Positions 8,635-18,326 of a DNA stretch of 64,000 nucleotides are shown one piece after another. The stretch spans positions 496,001 to 560,000 of the forward strand of contig JASGKK010000003.1 of assembly GCA_047600605.1 (NCBI GenBank). The letters are read 5' to 3'. This DNA is from CAYMZZ01 sp047600605. GTDB taxonomy: Bacteria; Bacteroidota; Bacteroidia; Chitinophagales; Chitinophagaceae. Both the position numbers and the translations under genes were made by a program. Within the stretch, counting starts at the first letter, position 1, and each line of letters starts with the position of its first letter. The notes below the pieces were generated by a model. That model was given only the letters and a program-made list of their open reading frames with translations, was not told where the DNA came from and searched no databases.

Positions 8635-11600
8635 TTAAAAAGTAATCTTGAGGTTAACACCCATGGTGCGGGTACCGGGCAACTGACCGCCTTCGAGCCA
8701 GGATTGCTCCAGCTCAGATGGATCAATACCTTTTACCTTACTGGAGATCAGCCAGAGATTCTGACCAATCAGCGATAGGCGGGCATTCTGTATACGTGTT
8801 TTACCAAACAGTGTTTTGGGCAGATCATATCCAATGCTCAGCTCACGCAGTTTCATGTAAGAGGCATCATACATCCAGTTTTCCCATACGGAAAACAGGG
8901 CTCCTTCATACAGGTCCTGTGTTTCTACATATACTTCATTGGCTTTACCTGTATTCTCATTGATACCATCGAGGCGTATACCACCGCCATTGGCTACAGG
9001 ATCACGTTTGGGGTTGCCGCGATCATTTAAGCCGGCTGTTTCTTCGGCCAGACCAGAATAGTTGTTAAACATTTTGGTAGTGGAAATAAAACGCCCTCCT
9101 TTCTGAAAATCGACTACAAATGAGAGGAAGAATTTTTTATAGGACAATGAGCTCGAAAAACCGCCGGTAAACCTGGGCAGGATAGAACCCAGTTCCATAT
9201 TATCTTCTGTCACATAAAAGCCATCGTCATTGATCAGGCGTTTTCCGGTAGCGGGATCCTTCTTGATTCCATTGCCGATGATCATACCATAAGGCTGGTT
9301 GATCTTGGCGTTGAGCGATACGGCTGGTGAGCCTACAAAACCAAAAGCAATATTGGAGCCATCGAGACCGGTTTGAATGTTGTCGATACCATACGCCAGT
9401 TCTACCACTTTATTGCGGTTTACACCGAGGTTGAAATCAACATCCCATACCAGGTTTTCGTTGCGTATGGGCGTACCGCCCAGGGTAAGCTCAAAACCAT
9501 AGTTGCGGATATTACCGGCATTGATCAGTTGTGATGTGTAGCCGGTTGAGCCGGGTACACTCACAGACAGGATCTGTCCTTTAGCTTCGCGGAAATAATA
9601 GCCGGCATCAAAACGTACACGGTTACGGAAGAATTTAAGATCCACGCCAGCTTCGTAGCTGGTAGACAAAGTGGGCTCCAGGTCTGCATTCGGACGCTGG
9701 TTGGGAATTGTTTGAGAAGAATAAGTAACAGTGCCTGTGCCTACTGGTTTTACATAGTTGGTTCCCAGACCATATACAGCCTGTGTATTGTAAGCCCCCA
9801 CATCTGTACCCACACGGGCCACAGAAGCGCGGATCTTACCATAAGACAGTACAGATTTATCCTTTAAGAGTTCGGTAAAAATAAACGATGTGCTTATACC
9901 GCCATAGATATATGAATTATTCCCTTTGGCCAGTGTAGAAGATACATCATTGCGCATGTTTACATCTATAAACAGCATATTGCGGAAGCCGGTTGAAATA
10001 TACCCGTAAAGACTGTTGACACGGCGCACGCTCAGCGTGTTACTTGCAGACTTCTCATTGAGCGAGTTGCTTACATTATATACATTGGGTAGAATAAACC
10101 CGCCATTGGTGGCAGCAGATTCATTGGCGGCCTGTTGCTTCATAAGCTCACCAAAAGCTGCTGCGCGGAAAGAAAACTCTCCAAAGTTGCGTTCATAATC
10201 CGCACTCAGCAGCGTATTGGTTTCCCTGAATTTGTTGGCGAAAGTAGAGAACCTGGGTGTGTTGAGCGTATAGGATGCTACGCGGCTGTCGCCATTGTTG
10301 TTGGTAAAATTGCCCCGCACAATAGCATTTATTTTCAATCCCTCCAGCAATTTATAAGAAGCTACAAAGCTTCCATATACAGCCTGATTATAGCCACGCG
10401 ATGTATTTTCATATACTTCAGTATAGGGATTATCCCAGTATTTGGGAGCCACATTGGTTGGCGAGCTGATGTTCCAGGAAGTAAAGGTACCGTCGGGTCG
10501 TTTATATCTTTTCAGCTTATGCGTTTCCACATCGCGCTGAAACCACTGGTTAAATGATCCGGTGGTCTGTGTACCATAACCCTCAGAAGGTACATTGTAG
10601 AGGTACTGGTAAACGTAGTTAATGTTTGTATTTACGATAAGACGTGTTCCCAGCTCAAGTGTATTGTTGAATGCCAGCCAGTTTTTTTGCTGTCTTGAAT
10701 TGGGCACAACGCCTGAGCGGCTCAGGTTGGTAAAGGAAACACGGGTCTGACTACCGTTACCTGCTTTTGAAAAGGCCGCTGTTGTATTGTTGGCAATACC
10801 TGTTCTGAAAAAATCCTTTACGTTGTCTGGTTGCGGATTGATCGGTTTCAGTTGTCCGAACTCCGGATCACTGGGATCCCAGGCATACCAGGGAGCATGC
10901 AGGGAGCCGTCCATACGCGGGCCCCAGCTTTCATCCACATCGAAGCGATGGTATTTGGCACCATTCAGCACCTGCAGATAGGCGGGCATGGTAGCCGGGT
11001 TAAATACAAATGTATTCCAGGTCTGGGAAGAGCCTCCCGCATATTCATTCTGATAATTGGGCAGAATATAAACACGCTCAAAGGTGGTGGTATGATTAAA
11101 TTCCACACCTACTCCCTGGCGGCTGCCCTTCTTCGTCGTCACCACAATGGCTCCTTCGGAGCCGCGCTGACCATAAAGAGCGGTAGCAGCAGGCCCTTTG
11201 AGTACGTTGATATTCTCTACATCGTCGGGGTTGACATTAGAGGCACTCGAGATCACCCCATCAATCACATAAATAGGATTGCCGCCTCCCAGTGTATTCA
11301 CGCCGCGCAGGCGGATGGTAGATGTGCCAAACTTGGCACCTGATCCGCTTCGCACCTGCACACCGGCGACTTTGCCGGCCAGTGCGGTATTGAGATCAGC
11401 CAGCTTGGTCGTTGACAATTTTTCGGCACTGATCTGCTGGCTGGCATAACCAACAGAACGCTGCGTGCGATTTACGCCGAGTGCTGTGGTCACGATTACT
11501 TCCTTCAGCTCATTAACTGCCACCTGCAGTACTACAGGGCCTTTGAGCAATTCATCGAGGGTTACTTCCTTTGTTTTAAAACCCTGGCTGCTCAATACAA

Positions 11601-11805
11601 TCACTGCATTGTCTGGTACATTTTTTAAGAGGAATTCTCCATTTTCATCGGCAGTCATCCCTGCTGCCTTCCCCTTGATTGTTACTGAAACAAAGGGAAT
11701 ACGTTTTCCTTGCTCATCCACCACCTGTCCTTCGGCCTGCTTTTGCGCAAACACAGAAGAACCCAGCAGCAGACATCCGAGCATACATGTCAGTAGTTTT
11801 CTCAT
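8635..11805 (-). CDS. SusC/RagA-family TonB-linked outer membrane receptor
   Basis: 1056 residues, full length for the family. Order: signal peptide (ends SSVFAQ), carboxypeptidase-regulatory-like domain at about 22-105, TonB plug at about 110-235 (GVQVRSGSGAKFGTSTIRLR, then VINVLKGPAATALYGQRG-type motif), and a 22-strand barrel ending in the aromatic terminus NLKITF. It imports a glycan or peptide with its SusD partner, encoded 18 bases downstream. The ATG is preceded by AAAACGAC, as in the other SusC gene at 2254. No promoter of the TAnnTTTG type was found directly upstream. Confidence 0.96.
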   Translation of the reverse strand: MRKLLTCMLGCLLLGSSVFAQKQAEGQVVDEQGKRIPFVSVTIKGKAAGMTADENGEFLLKNVPDNAVIVLSSQGFKTKEVTLDELLKGPVVLQVAVNELKEVIVTTALGVNRTQRSVGYASQQISAEKLSTTKLADLNTALAGKVAGVQVRSGSGAKFGTSTIRLRGVNTLGGGNPIYVIDGVISSASNVNPDDVENINVLKGPAATALYGQRGSEGAIVVTTKKGSRQGVGVEFNHTTTFERVYILPNYQNEYAGGSSQTWNTFVFNPATMPAYLQVLNGAKYHRFDVDESWGPRMDGSLHAPWYAWDPSDPEFGQLKPINPQPDNVKDFFRTGIANNTTAAFSKAGNGSQTRVSFTNLSRSGVVPNSRQQKNWLAFNNTLELGTRLIVNTNINYVYQYLYNVPSEGYGTQTTGSFNQWFQRDVETHKLKRYKRPDGTFTSWNISSPTNVAPKYWDNPYTEVYENTSRGYNQAVYGSFVASYKLLEGLKINAIVRGNFTNNNGDSRVASYTLNTPRFSTFANKFRETNTLLSADYERNFGEFSFRAAAFGELMKQQAANESAATNGGFILPNVYNVSNSLNEKSASNTLSVRRVNSLYGYISTGFRNMLFIDVNMRNDVSSTLAKGNNSYIYGGISTSFIFTELLKDKSVLSYGKIRASVARVGTDVGAYNTQAVYGLGTNYVKPVGTGTVTYSSQTIPNQRPNADLEPTLSTSYEAGVDLKFFRNRVRFDAGYYFREAKGQILSVSVPGSTGYTSQLINAGNIRNYGFELTLGGTPIRNENLVWDVDFNLGVNRNKVVELAYGIDNIQTGLDGSNIAFGFVGSPAVSLNAKINQPYGMIIGNGIKKDPATGKRLINDDGFYVTEDNMELGSILPRFTGGFSSSLSYKKFFLSFVVDFQKGGRFISTTKMFNNYSGLAEETAGLNDRGNPKRDPVANGGGIRLDGINENTGKANEVYVETQDLYEGALFSVWENWMYDASYMKLRELSIGYDLPKTLFGKTRIQNARLSLIGQNLWLISSKVKGIDPSELEQSWLEGGQLPGTRTMGVNLKITF

Positions 11806-12108
11806 GTCGTTTTAGTTTATGGTAATTAGTAAACCGTTATAGATTTACATGCAGAGCCATGAAATTATCCATTCGCTGCGCGCGCAATCGGCCCTTTCAA
11901 CATAGAACCATAATGTGTAAACGAACAGGATGTAAGTGGAGATTTAATGCATTAGGCAGGAAGTTCGGGTGTTTCAACAGGCACAGTACTCCCTTCGCAG
12001 CTGTATCTTTTTCGATCCTTGCAGCTGCAATAAATGTTTGGCGGACCGGCGATTTGCCGGTTAATCAGTCAGCTATCTTACGCTGTTTGAAGTTGCCCCA
12101 GATACCGG
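11806..12108. other. Intergenic region between SusC and sulfatase genes
   Basis: About 300 bases with no convincing gene. A small perfect stem, ACCGGC/GCCGGT, lies at 12045-12061 but has no T-tract. A 13-base direct repeat is described separately. A promoter for the SusC-SusD operon may lie here, or the sulfatase transcript may read through. Confidence 0.5.
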
Positions 12109-12117
12109 TTAATCAGT
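12057..12117. repeat. 13-bp direct repeat at the sulfatase 3' end
   Basis: CCGGTTAATCAGT occurs at 12057-12069 and 12105-12117. The second copy contains the sulfatase stop codon. The pattern fits a small duplication of the gene's 3' end; no function is implied. Confidence 0.6.
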
Positions 12118-13572
12118 GTAACCGGGTTTGCGGACGTTTTTTCCTTTTACTCCTTTGATCGCATCGCCCAGATCTTCGCGGGCTTTATCTGCAAGCTTCT
12201 GCAATGATGCAACTATTTCGGGATAGGTGTCTTTTACATCATACCGCTCTCCGGGATCGCGGCGGAGATCATACAGGGCAAGACCTGATTCGGCATTTTC
12301 GTTAACCGAGCCGGGGTAACCATCTTTACCGGGTGCAAAGCCCACATAACTGCGGCCTTTGTGAGGCAATACCAGTTTCCAGTTGCCCTGTCGTACGCCC
12401 TCCAGTTGGTTACTGCCATAATAGTAATAAAATTCCTGCCGGGGGTCGGCTTTTGCTTCACCCCTGAATAAGGAAAGAATATTCAAGCCATCTATTTTAT
12501 GCTCCGGCAGTTTACCGTCTGTAATTGCGGCAAAGGTTGGCAGCAGATCGATTGTGGAAGCCATTTTGTTGCAAATCGTTCCTGCCTTTATCTGCGCCGG
12601 CCAGCGGATGATAAAGGGAACTTTCATTCCGCCTTCATACGAAGCTCCTTTCCCCTCCCGCAACCCGCCGGTATTGCCGGCATGATTGCCAAAATTGAGC
12701 CATGGGCCATTGTCGCTGGTAAAAATGATAATGGTATTTTTTTCAATGCCATTCTTTTTCAGCGCTTTCATTATTTCTCCTACCGACCAGTCTATTTCCA
12801 TAATTACGTCTCCAAACAATCCCATATTGCTTTTGCCTTTGAAGCGAGAAGAAGCTGCCAGTGGTACATGCGGCATAGAATGAGCCAGGTATAAAAAGAA
12901 TGGCTGATTCTTTTTGCGATTGATAAAATCAACTGCTTTTTGTGTATACAGACCCGTGAGCTCGGCCTGATCATCGAGCGTGCGGATGATACGGGTAGTT
13001 TCGTTTCCTTCAATCAATGGGAGTGGCGGAAATTCCTTCCTGCGCCAGTTGCCGGTATCTGTCAGCGGCAAGCCATCGTAACCAACCGGCCACATATCAT
13101 TGGAGTAAGGCAGGCCTGTATATTCATCAAAGCCATGCTGTAGTGGTAAAAATTTTTGCTGGCTTCCGAGATGCCATTTTCCGAAAATAGCGGTGCTGTA
13201 GTTTTTCTCCTTCAGCAATTCCGCCATGGTTTTCTCTTCCTGACTGATGCCATTCTTTGCATTGGGCATCAGTGCGTGCAAAATACCGATTCGGTTAGGA
13301 TAGCAACCGGTCAGCAATGCAGCTCTTGAAGCAGAACATACTGCTTCGGCTACATAAAACTGGGTGAAACGCATGCCCTGCATCGCCAGCTGATCAAGAT
13401 AAGGGGTTTGATATTCGGTGGCGCCGAAGCTACCGATATCACCATATCCCAGGTCATCGCAAAATATGATCACAATGTTGGGCTTTTCCTCAAGAGGGAC
13501 AATACGTTTTCCTGATACAAGCAGTGCCGACAGGACTGCCGCAGCACACAGGTGGGAAAGATTTTTCATCAT
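12109..13572 (-). CDS. Sulfatase (arylsulfatase type, CxAxR)
   Basis: 487 residues with an N-terminal signal peptide. The metal-binding start NIVIIFCDDLGYGD and the formylglycine motif C79-S-A-S-R83 in AVCSASRAALLTG are both present, as is GKWHLG. The Cys should be converted to formylglycine by a maturase; the Ala at the third position is a tolerated variant of CxPxR. It hydrolyses sulfate esters, probably in the periplasm. It sits 26 bases after a second sulfatase and upstream of SusC-SusD, so it probably desulfates the glycan they import. No maturation enzyme is encoded in the window. Confidence 0.93.
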   Translation of the reverse strand: MMKNLSHLCAAAVLSALLVSGKRIVPLEEKPNIVIIFCDDLGYGDIGSFGATEYQTPYLDQLAMQGMRFTQFYVAEAVCSASRAALLTGCYPNRIGILHALMPNAKNGISQEEKTMAELLKEKNYSTAIFGKWHLGSQQKFLPLQHGFDEYTGLPYSNDMWPVGYDGLPLTDTGNWRRKEFPPLPLIEGNETTRIIRTLDDQAELTGLYTQKAVDFINRKKNQPFFLYLAHSMPHVPLAASSRFKGKSNMGLFGDVIMEIDWSVGEIMKALKKNGIEKNTIIIFTSDNGPWLNFGNHAGNTGGLREGKGASYEGGMKVPFIIRWPAQIKAGTICNKMASTIDLLPTFAAITDGKLPEHKIDGLNILSLFRGEAKADPRQEFYYYYGSNQLEGVRQGNWKLVLPHKGRSYVGFAPGKDGYPGSVNENAESGLALYDLRRDPGERYDVKDTYPEIVASLQKLADKAREDLGDAIKGVKGKNVRKPGYTD

Positions 13573-13598
13573 GAGATTTGCCGGTTGATTGCTGAATA

Positions 13599-15179
13599 TT
13601 ATTTGTTACGGATGCTATCGGGAAGTTTATTGATATACATTCTGTCGAGGGAGTCGGAGTCACGGTATTCTTTTCTTATCTGGTCCATTCTTTTATGCAT
13701 CATAGCCTTTACCTCTGCATAACCGGGGTCGTTATAAACATTCTTCATTTCGTGGGGATCTGTTTTCAGATCATACAACTCCCATTCGTCAATGTCGTAA
13801 TAGAAATGGATGAGTTTATACCGATCTGTAACCACGGCATAATGTCGTTTTACCATATGCACAGCGGGGTATTCATAGTAGGTATAATATACCGCATCGC
13901 GCCAGTTGCTTTGCCGGCCACCCACCAGCTGGCGAAAAGAGATGCCCTGCATTTGTGCAGGAGCCCTGACGCCTGCATAGTCCAGAAATGTAGGGGCAAA
14001 ATCAAGATTCTGTACCAGTTTATCAATCGTTGTGCCTGGTTTTATTTCTTTGGGGTAGCGTATCAGCAAAGGGGTGCGGAAAGATTCTTCGTAAGCGAAG
14101 CGCTTATCAAACCAGCCATGTTCACCAAGATAAAAGCCCTGATCGGAGGTATATACGACAATTGTATTTTCTGCGAGGCCTTCTTTATCGAGGTAATCCA
14201 GTAGTTCACCCACTCCATCGTCGATAGACTGTATGCAGTTTAAGTAGTCTCTTATATACCGGTTGAATTTCCAGTCTGCGAGCTCTTTGCCTTTGAGGTT
14301 TGCCGCGAGAAATTTCTTATTTTCTTCTGCATAGGCTTCTTCCCATATTTTCCGCTGCTCGGGTGTGTACCGGGCTATTTGCTTCTCGTAGCCAGTGGGT
14401 TTACCATCCGGATCCGTCATCAGTTTGAAGTCATGACCCCAGAACATATTTCTTTCAATACTCATCTCCTGCTCTTTGGCAGCACGTCCGCGATTGCTGT
14501 AATCGTCAAAGAATGTTTCCGGAACATCAAAATGCTTATTGTCGAGCGCGTTGATATATTTAGGTGAGGGTTGAAAGTTGCGATGGGGCGCTTTCTGGTG
14601 ATAAAGCAGGCAAAAGGGCTTATCCTTATCTCTCCTGTTTTTCAGCCAGTTCATGGCTGTGTCTGTAATGATATCCGTTACATACCCATTGATGCGTTGT
14701 TTTTTCCCATCTATAAAAAAGTCGGGATTATAATATTCTCCCTGTCCTTCGAGCACCATTGAGTAGTCAAATCCCTGTGGCACACCATCCAGGTGTATTT
14801 TGCCTACCAGTGCAGTCTGATAGCCGTTTTGCTGCAGCAGCTTGGTAAAGGTTTGCTGGGCCCAGTCAAACTGCTCTACGTTATCTATTTTTCCGTTGAG
14901 GTAACTATGCAGGCCCGTCAGCATAACGGCCCTGCTGGGAGCACAGAGTGAATTGGTAACACAGGCTCTTCTGAATAAGGCGCCTTCTTTGGCAAGGCGG
15001 TCGATATTGGGTGTATTGTTTAACCCGTATCCATAAGCGCTCACTGCCTGATAAGCATGATCATCGCTCATGATAAAAATAATATTGGGCGGCTTTTCTG
15101 TTTTCTTCTTCGCCGTACAGGAAGCCAATAAGCCGGCAAGCAGTGCCGGTATGGCAACGGCCAGTAGTGTTTTTTTCAC
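13599..15179 (-). CDS. Sulfatase lipoprotein (CxPxR)
   Basis: 526 residues from a GTG at 15179. This start gives a clean lipoprotein signal, KKTLLAVAIPALLAGLLASC; an upstream ATG at 15218 would add 13 unnatural residues. NIIFIMSDDHAYQ binds the metal, and the formylglycine motif CAPSR (Cys at residue 79) is canonical. DQGFYLGEHGWFDKR and the C-terminal 'YDLKTDPHEMKN' are typical of the iduronate/choline-sulfatase-like branch. It is presumably anchored in a membrane facing the periplasm or surface. It differs from the next sulfatase in sequence and likely in linkage specificity. Confidence 0.93.
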   Translation of the reverse strand: MKKTLLAVAIPALLAGLLASCTAKKKTEKPPNIIFIMSDDHAYQAVSAYGYGLNNTPNIDRLAKEGALFRRACVTNSLCAPSRAVMLTGLHSYLNGKIDNVEQFDWAQQTFTKLLQQNGYQTALVGKIHLDGVPQGFDYSMVLEGQGEYYNPDFFIDGKKQRINGYVTDIITDTAMNWLKNRRDKDKPFCLLYHQKAPHRNFQPSPKYINALDNKHFDVPETFFDDYSNRGRAAKEQEMSIERNMFWGHDFKLMTDPDGKPTGYEKQIARYTPEQRKIWEEAYAEENKKFLAANLKGKELADWKFNRYIRDYLNCIQSIDDGVGELLDYLDKEGLAENTIVVYTSDQGFYLGEHGWFDKRFAYEESFRTPLLIRYPKEIKPGTTIDKLVQNLDFAPTFLDYAGVRAPAQMQGISFRQLVGGRQSNWRDAVYYTYYEYPAVHMVKRHYAVVTDRYKLIHFYYDIDEWELYDLKTDPHEMKNVYNDPGYAEVKAMMHKRMDQIRKEYRDSDSLDRMYINKLPDSIRNK

Positions 15180-15337
15180 TGCATTGGTTTTGTACAATAA
15201 AATAACACAAAAAATCATAACAAACAGTGCTGGCCACCGGAATGCAATGGTCCGGCAGGCAATACAGCATGCTTTGCGTCAAATGAGAGAGGGAAAACGC
15301 GATGCGGGAGGTGGCGAGAAAAGACAGGAAGGGTATT

Positions 15338-16051
15338 CTACTCCTTATTGTTAAGAACCCCCAGCACCAGCTCTTTGTAACTCCGGCCAATAGGTATGAC
15401 CTGACCGCCGAGTTCCACTTCGGCCGCATTGAATGCTTTTATTTTATTGCGGGCTACAATAAAAGAACGGTGGATACGCATGAAAGACGCTTTATCGAGT
15501 TCAGCTTCTATATCGGTCAGTTGGTATTTGGTCAGATGAGATTCTTTTTCTGTCACAATATTGATATACTCCTTCCTGCTTTCTATGTAGAGAATTTCGT
15601 CATAAAATACCTTGATCTTCTTCTTATTAATATTAATCAGCAAATGAGCCCGCTCACCGGAATGCGGAGCAGACACAGACGACAGTTCCGCTTCCTGCTG
15701 ATTTTTCAATTTATTTACCGCCATCAGAAAACGGTTGAAATTGATTGGTTTGAGCAGGTAGTCTATCACATTCAGTTCATAGCCATCTAATGCATACTCG
15801 CGGTAGGCCGAAGTGATAATGATCTGTGGGGGAGACTTGAGTGTCTTAATAAAATCCAGCCCTTTTAGTTTTGGCAAATGAATATCAAGGAAAATAACAT
15901 CCACTTTTTGCTTTTTCAATGCTTCGAGGGCAAACAGGGCATCTTCGTAGATGTTTACAAGGTCCAGGAAAGGCACCTGTTTTATGTAATCCTCCAGTAC
16001 TTCTGCCGCCAGCGGCTCATCTTCGACGATAATGCAACTAAGCTTTTCCAT
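15338..16051 (-). CDS. LytTR-family response regulator
   Basis: 237 residues from the ATG at 16051; an in-frame TTG at 16060 is less likely. The receiver domain has the acidic pair in CIIVEDEP, the phospho-acceptor Asp in VIFLDIHLP and the conserved Lys in YLLKPI. The C-terminal half is a LytTR DNA-binding domain (INKKKIKVFYDEILYIES, then MRIHRSFIVARNKI). The start overlaps the upstream histidine kinase stop by 14 bases, so they form a coupled pair. Its position upstream of the sulfatase-SusCD genes suggests, but does not prove, that it regulates them. Confidence 0.94.
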   Translation of the reverse strand: MEKLSCIIVEDEPLAAEVLEDYIKQVPFLDLVNIYEDALFALEALKKQKVDVIFLDIHLPKLKGLDFIKTLKSPPQIIITSAYREYALDGYELNVIDYLLKPINFNRFLMAVNKLKNQQEAELSSVSAPHSGERAHLLININKKKIKVFYDEILYIESRKEYINIVTEKESHLTKYQLTDIEAELDKASFMRIHRSFIVARNKIKAFNAAEVELGGQVIPIGRSYKELVLGVLNNKE

Positions 16052-17099
16052 AACTGTCAAGGTTGATATATAAACTTACTTTATAGGTTTTTTCCGTCTC
16101 ACTGATCTCGATATAGTGTGTCTTGTAGGTAAGCTGCAACTGCCGCTGTATGTTTACCAGGCCGATGTTACCATTTGTTGCAGCTGGCTTATCGCGCTCC
16201 ATTGAGTTTTCGATCATGAAATTGAAATGCTGCTCTTTTTGTTCCAGGTGCATTTGGATAAATGAATCGAACCTTGTTTCGCTGATACCATGCTTGAATG
16301 CATTTTCTACCAGGGGCAGCAACAGCAACGGGGCTATCAGCTGATCGGGATTATCTATCTGCCGGGTAAACTGTATAGAAAGGCGGCCTGTATACCTGAT
16401 CCGTTCGAGCGCAATATAATCGTCGAGAAAGCTGACCTCGCGGCCAATTGGAATAGAATCCCGGCCTGCTTCATATAAAATAAAGCTAAGCAGTTCTGAT
16501 AGCTTCATCACCGCCTCCGGAGCCTGATCCGATTTTTTGCGGGCCAGTGCGTAAATATTGTTCAGCGTGTTGAAAAGAAAATGCGGGTGCAACTGGCTGC
16601 GCAGCATCTTCAGCTCTGTACTCAGCTTTTCCCGCATCAGTGCATTTTCACGCTCCCGTGAAGCAACCTGTCGTCTGAATGATTTAATAGAAAGGGCAAT
16701 ACCCGAAGAAAAGCCGAGAAAGAGTACTACCCGCAAAATCACATTGGGGTCCCAGATACGCTTCTCCGCAAACCGTCCTCCATAAGCCAGATGCCCCAGT
16801 ACATAATGAGTGGTCAGGCGCACCGCCATCACACCTATTGCAAACATAATCAGGATCTCGGCAATGCTTTTCCAGTGTGGGACGGCCGGATTAATAAACC
16901 GCTCAGATCCCCGGTAAAGCATATAATAGGCAAATAATATTTCAGGGGTAGACGTGAAAAAGGGCGCCATAAAAATATGTGGCAGCAGCTCGCCAATGGG
17001 CTCATTGGGTAAAGCCACCCGCACCCACATAAATTCAATAAGGATGCAAAGAGCCAGGTAGCTCAACCAGAAACCGACATGCAGCATCCATCTTTTCAT
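16038..17099 (-). CDS. LytS/YehU-type sensor histidine kinase
   Basis: 353 residues from the ATG at 17099; a TTG at 17174 is in frame but would bury the first membrane helix. About four N-terminal membrane segments are followed by the His_kinase domain. The phospho-acceptor histidine lies in LRSQLHPHFLFNTLNNIYAL, and the ATP-binding N box is in LLLLPLVENAFKHG. No extracellular sensor domain is evident, so the signal is likely sensed in or near the membrane. It is coupled to the LytTR regulator. Confidence 0.93.
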   Translation of the reverse strand: MKRWMLHVGFWLSYLALCILIEFMWVRVALPNEPIGELLPHIFMAPFFTSTPEILFAYYMLYRGSERFINPAVPHWKSIAEILIMFAIGVMAVRLTTHYVLGHLAYGGRFAEKRIWDPNVILRVVLFLGFSSGIALSIKSFRRQVASRERENALMREKLSTELKMLRSQLHPHFLFNTLNNIYALARKKSDQAPEAVMKLSELLSFILYEAGRDSIPIGREVSFLDDYIALERIRYTGRLSIQFTRQIDNPDQLIAPLLLLPLVENAFKHGISETRFDSFIQMHLEQKEQHFNFMIENSMERDKPAATNGNIGLVNIQRQLQLTYKTHYIEISETEKTYKVSLYINLDSYGKA

Positions 17100-17279
17100 G
17101 CTTCGAAAATCGGATAAATTGTGTGAGGATGCAAAACCGCTGTCAGCGATAGATTTGCCTCTACCAATAACCAAAAAGTGTCAACCAACGGCAGCAGGCC
17201 CTCCGCTTGCTTACAATTACAACTGTCACAAGTACGCTTTTGTACCACTCATATAACAGGCTTCATTTGTCAATCATAA

Positions 17280-17287
17280 TAGATTTG
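17280..17287 (+). promoter_or_regulatory. -7 promoter element TAGATTTG
   Basis: Perfect match to the Bacteroidota -7 consensus TAnnTTTG, 60 bases before the hydrolase start. A TTTG is present but only ten bases upstream, so no well-spaced -33 element is seen. Confidence 0.45.
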
Positions 17288-17346
17288 TACACAGGCGTCC
17301 TGCCACGTCATTGATTTCGTAATCTTTTAAACTGTTCGTTTATCCG

Positions 17347-18294
17347 TTGGCACAGCAAACCACCACTTTTTCGCCCACGCTGATCAGCTGGCTCAACAAA
17401 GGCCGCTATCTCCGTTATGGTTCGCACCAGATTTTTTATATCGACGAAGGAGAAGGTGAACCATTGCTTATCCTCCATGGTTATCCTTACAGCAGCCTCG
17501 AGTGGCACTCCCTGCTGCCTGCGCTTACCGGTCAGTATCGTATAATCACTTTCGATTACCTGGGTATGGGCTTTTCTGATAAACCCCGCCGGCACCGTTT
17601 TACCTATGAAGAATATACGGGCATTGTACAGGTATTGTTTGAAACACTGCAAATAAAAAAAGTGCACCTGCTGGCGCATGATCTGGGTGTGAGTGTAGCC
17701 CAGGAGCTGGTTGCCCGGCAGCAGGAAAAGCAGTTCCCTTCCTTTACTATCAATTCGGTGGCATTTGTAAACGGGGGATTGTTCATGCACCAATACAAGC
17801 CGCGGTTTATTCAGCGGTTATTATCTCAATCTCCTTCCTGGCTGGGCTATCTGGTCAATCAGGCTATCGGGCGCCGCCTGATCGAAAAAACAATCTGCAG
17901 CCTCTTTGGGCGTCAGACGCAGCCCGACAGGAGTTTTCTGAATGATCAGTGGTATGCACTTACCTATAAAAAGGGGAAATCCATTTCCTACCGCATCGGC
18001 CGGCTGGTTTTTGATAAATATACTTATCAGCAGCGGTGGATCGGTGCCATGCAGGATACGGATATACCGCTCTGTTTTATCAATGGGCCCGCTGATCCCA
18101 ATTCGGGGAGGGCCATGGCTGAACTGTATACCAAACTCATTCCTCATCCGAAAGTTTACCTGCTACCCGACCACATCGGGCACTGGCCGCATATTGAAGA
18201 TCCTTCGGCATTTTTGAATGCCTATCTTCATTTTAGAAGATATGTGAACGGGTGCAGTACAAAATCGTTTATCAAATTGATCGGCCGATGCTGA
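17347..18294 (+). CDS. Alpha/beta hydrolase (MEST/haloalkane-dehalogenase-like, Asp nucleophile)
   Basis: 315 residues. The only plausible start is TTG at 17347: an in-frame TAA lies at 17320, and no ATG occurs before conserved sequence. The oxyanion region is HGYPYSS, and the nucleophile elbow is A-H-D112-L-G-V-S, so the nucleophile is Asp rather than Ser. The catalytic His is probably in DHIGHWPHIEDP. This pattern resembles epoxide hydrolases, haloalkane dehalogenases and MEST-like proteins. It precedes a DoxX gene by 32 bases, so they are probably co-transcribed. The substrate is unknown. Confidence 0.88.
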   Translation: MAQQTTTFSPTLISWLNKGRYLRYGSHQIFYIDEGEGEPLLILHGYPYSSLEWHSLLPALTGQYRIITFDYLGMGFSDKPRRHRFTYEEYTGIVQVLFETLQIKKVHLLAHDLGVSVAQELVARQQEKQFPSFTINSVAFVNGGLFMHQYKPRFIQRLLSQSPSWLGYLVNQAIGRRLIEKTICSLFGRQTQPDRSFLNDQWYALTYKKGKSISYRIGRLVFDKYTYQQRWIGAMQDTDIPLCFINGPADPNSGRAMAELYTKLIPHPKVYLLPDHIGHWPHIEDPSAFLNAYLHFRRYVNGCSTKSFIKLIGRC

Positions 18295-18326
18295 TACGCT
18301 AATCAAATCACAACCGAATATTTTAT

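Noticed and set aside
11859..12158. 99-codon plus-strand frame between SusC and the sulfatase
   Set aside because: Low-quality protein composition, runs into the sulfatase 3' end on the other strand, and has no promoter or homology signal.
15302..15790. 162-codon plus-strand frame over the LytTR regulator
   Set aside because: Antisense to a gene with intact receiver and LytTR motifs.
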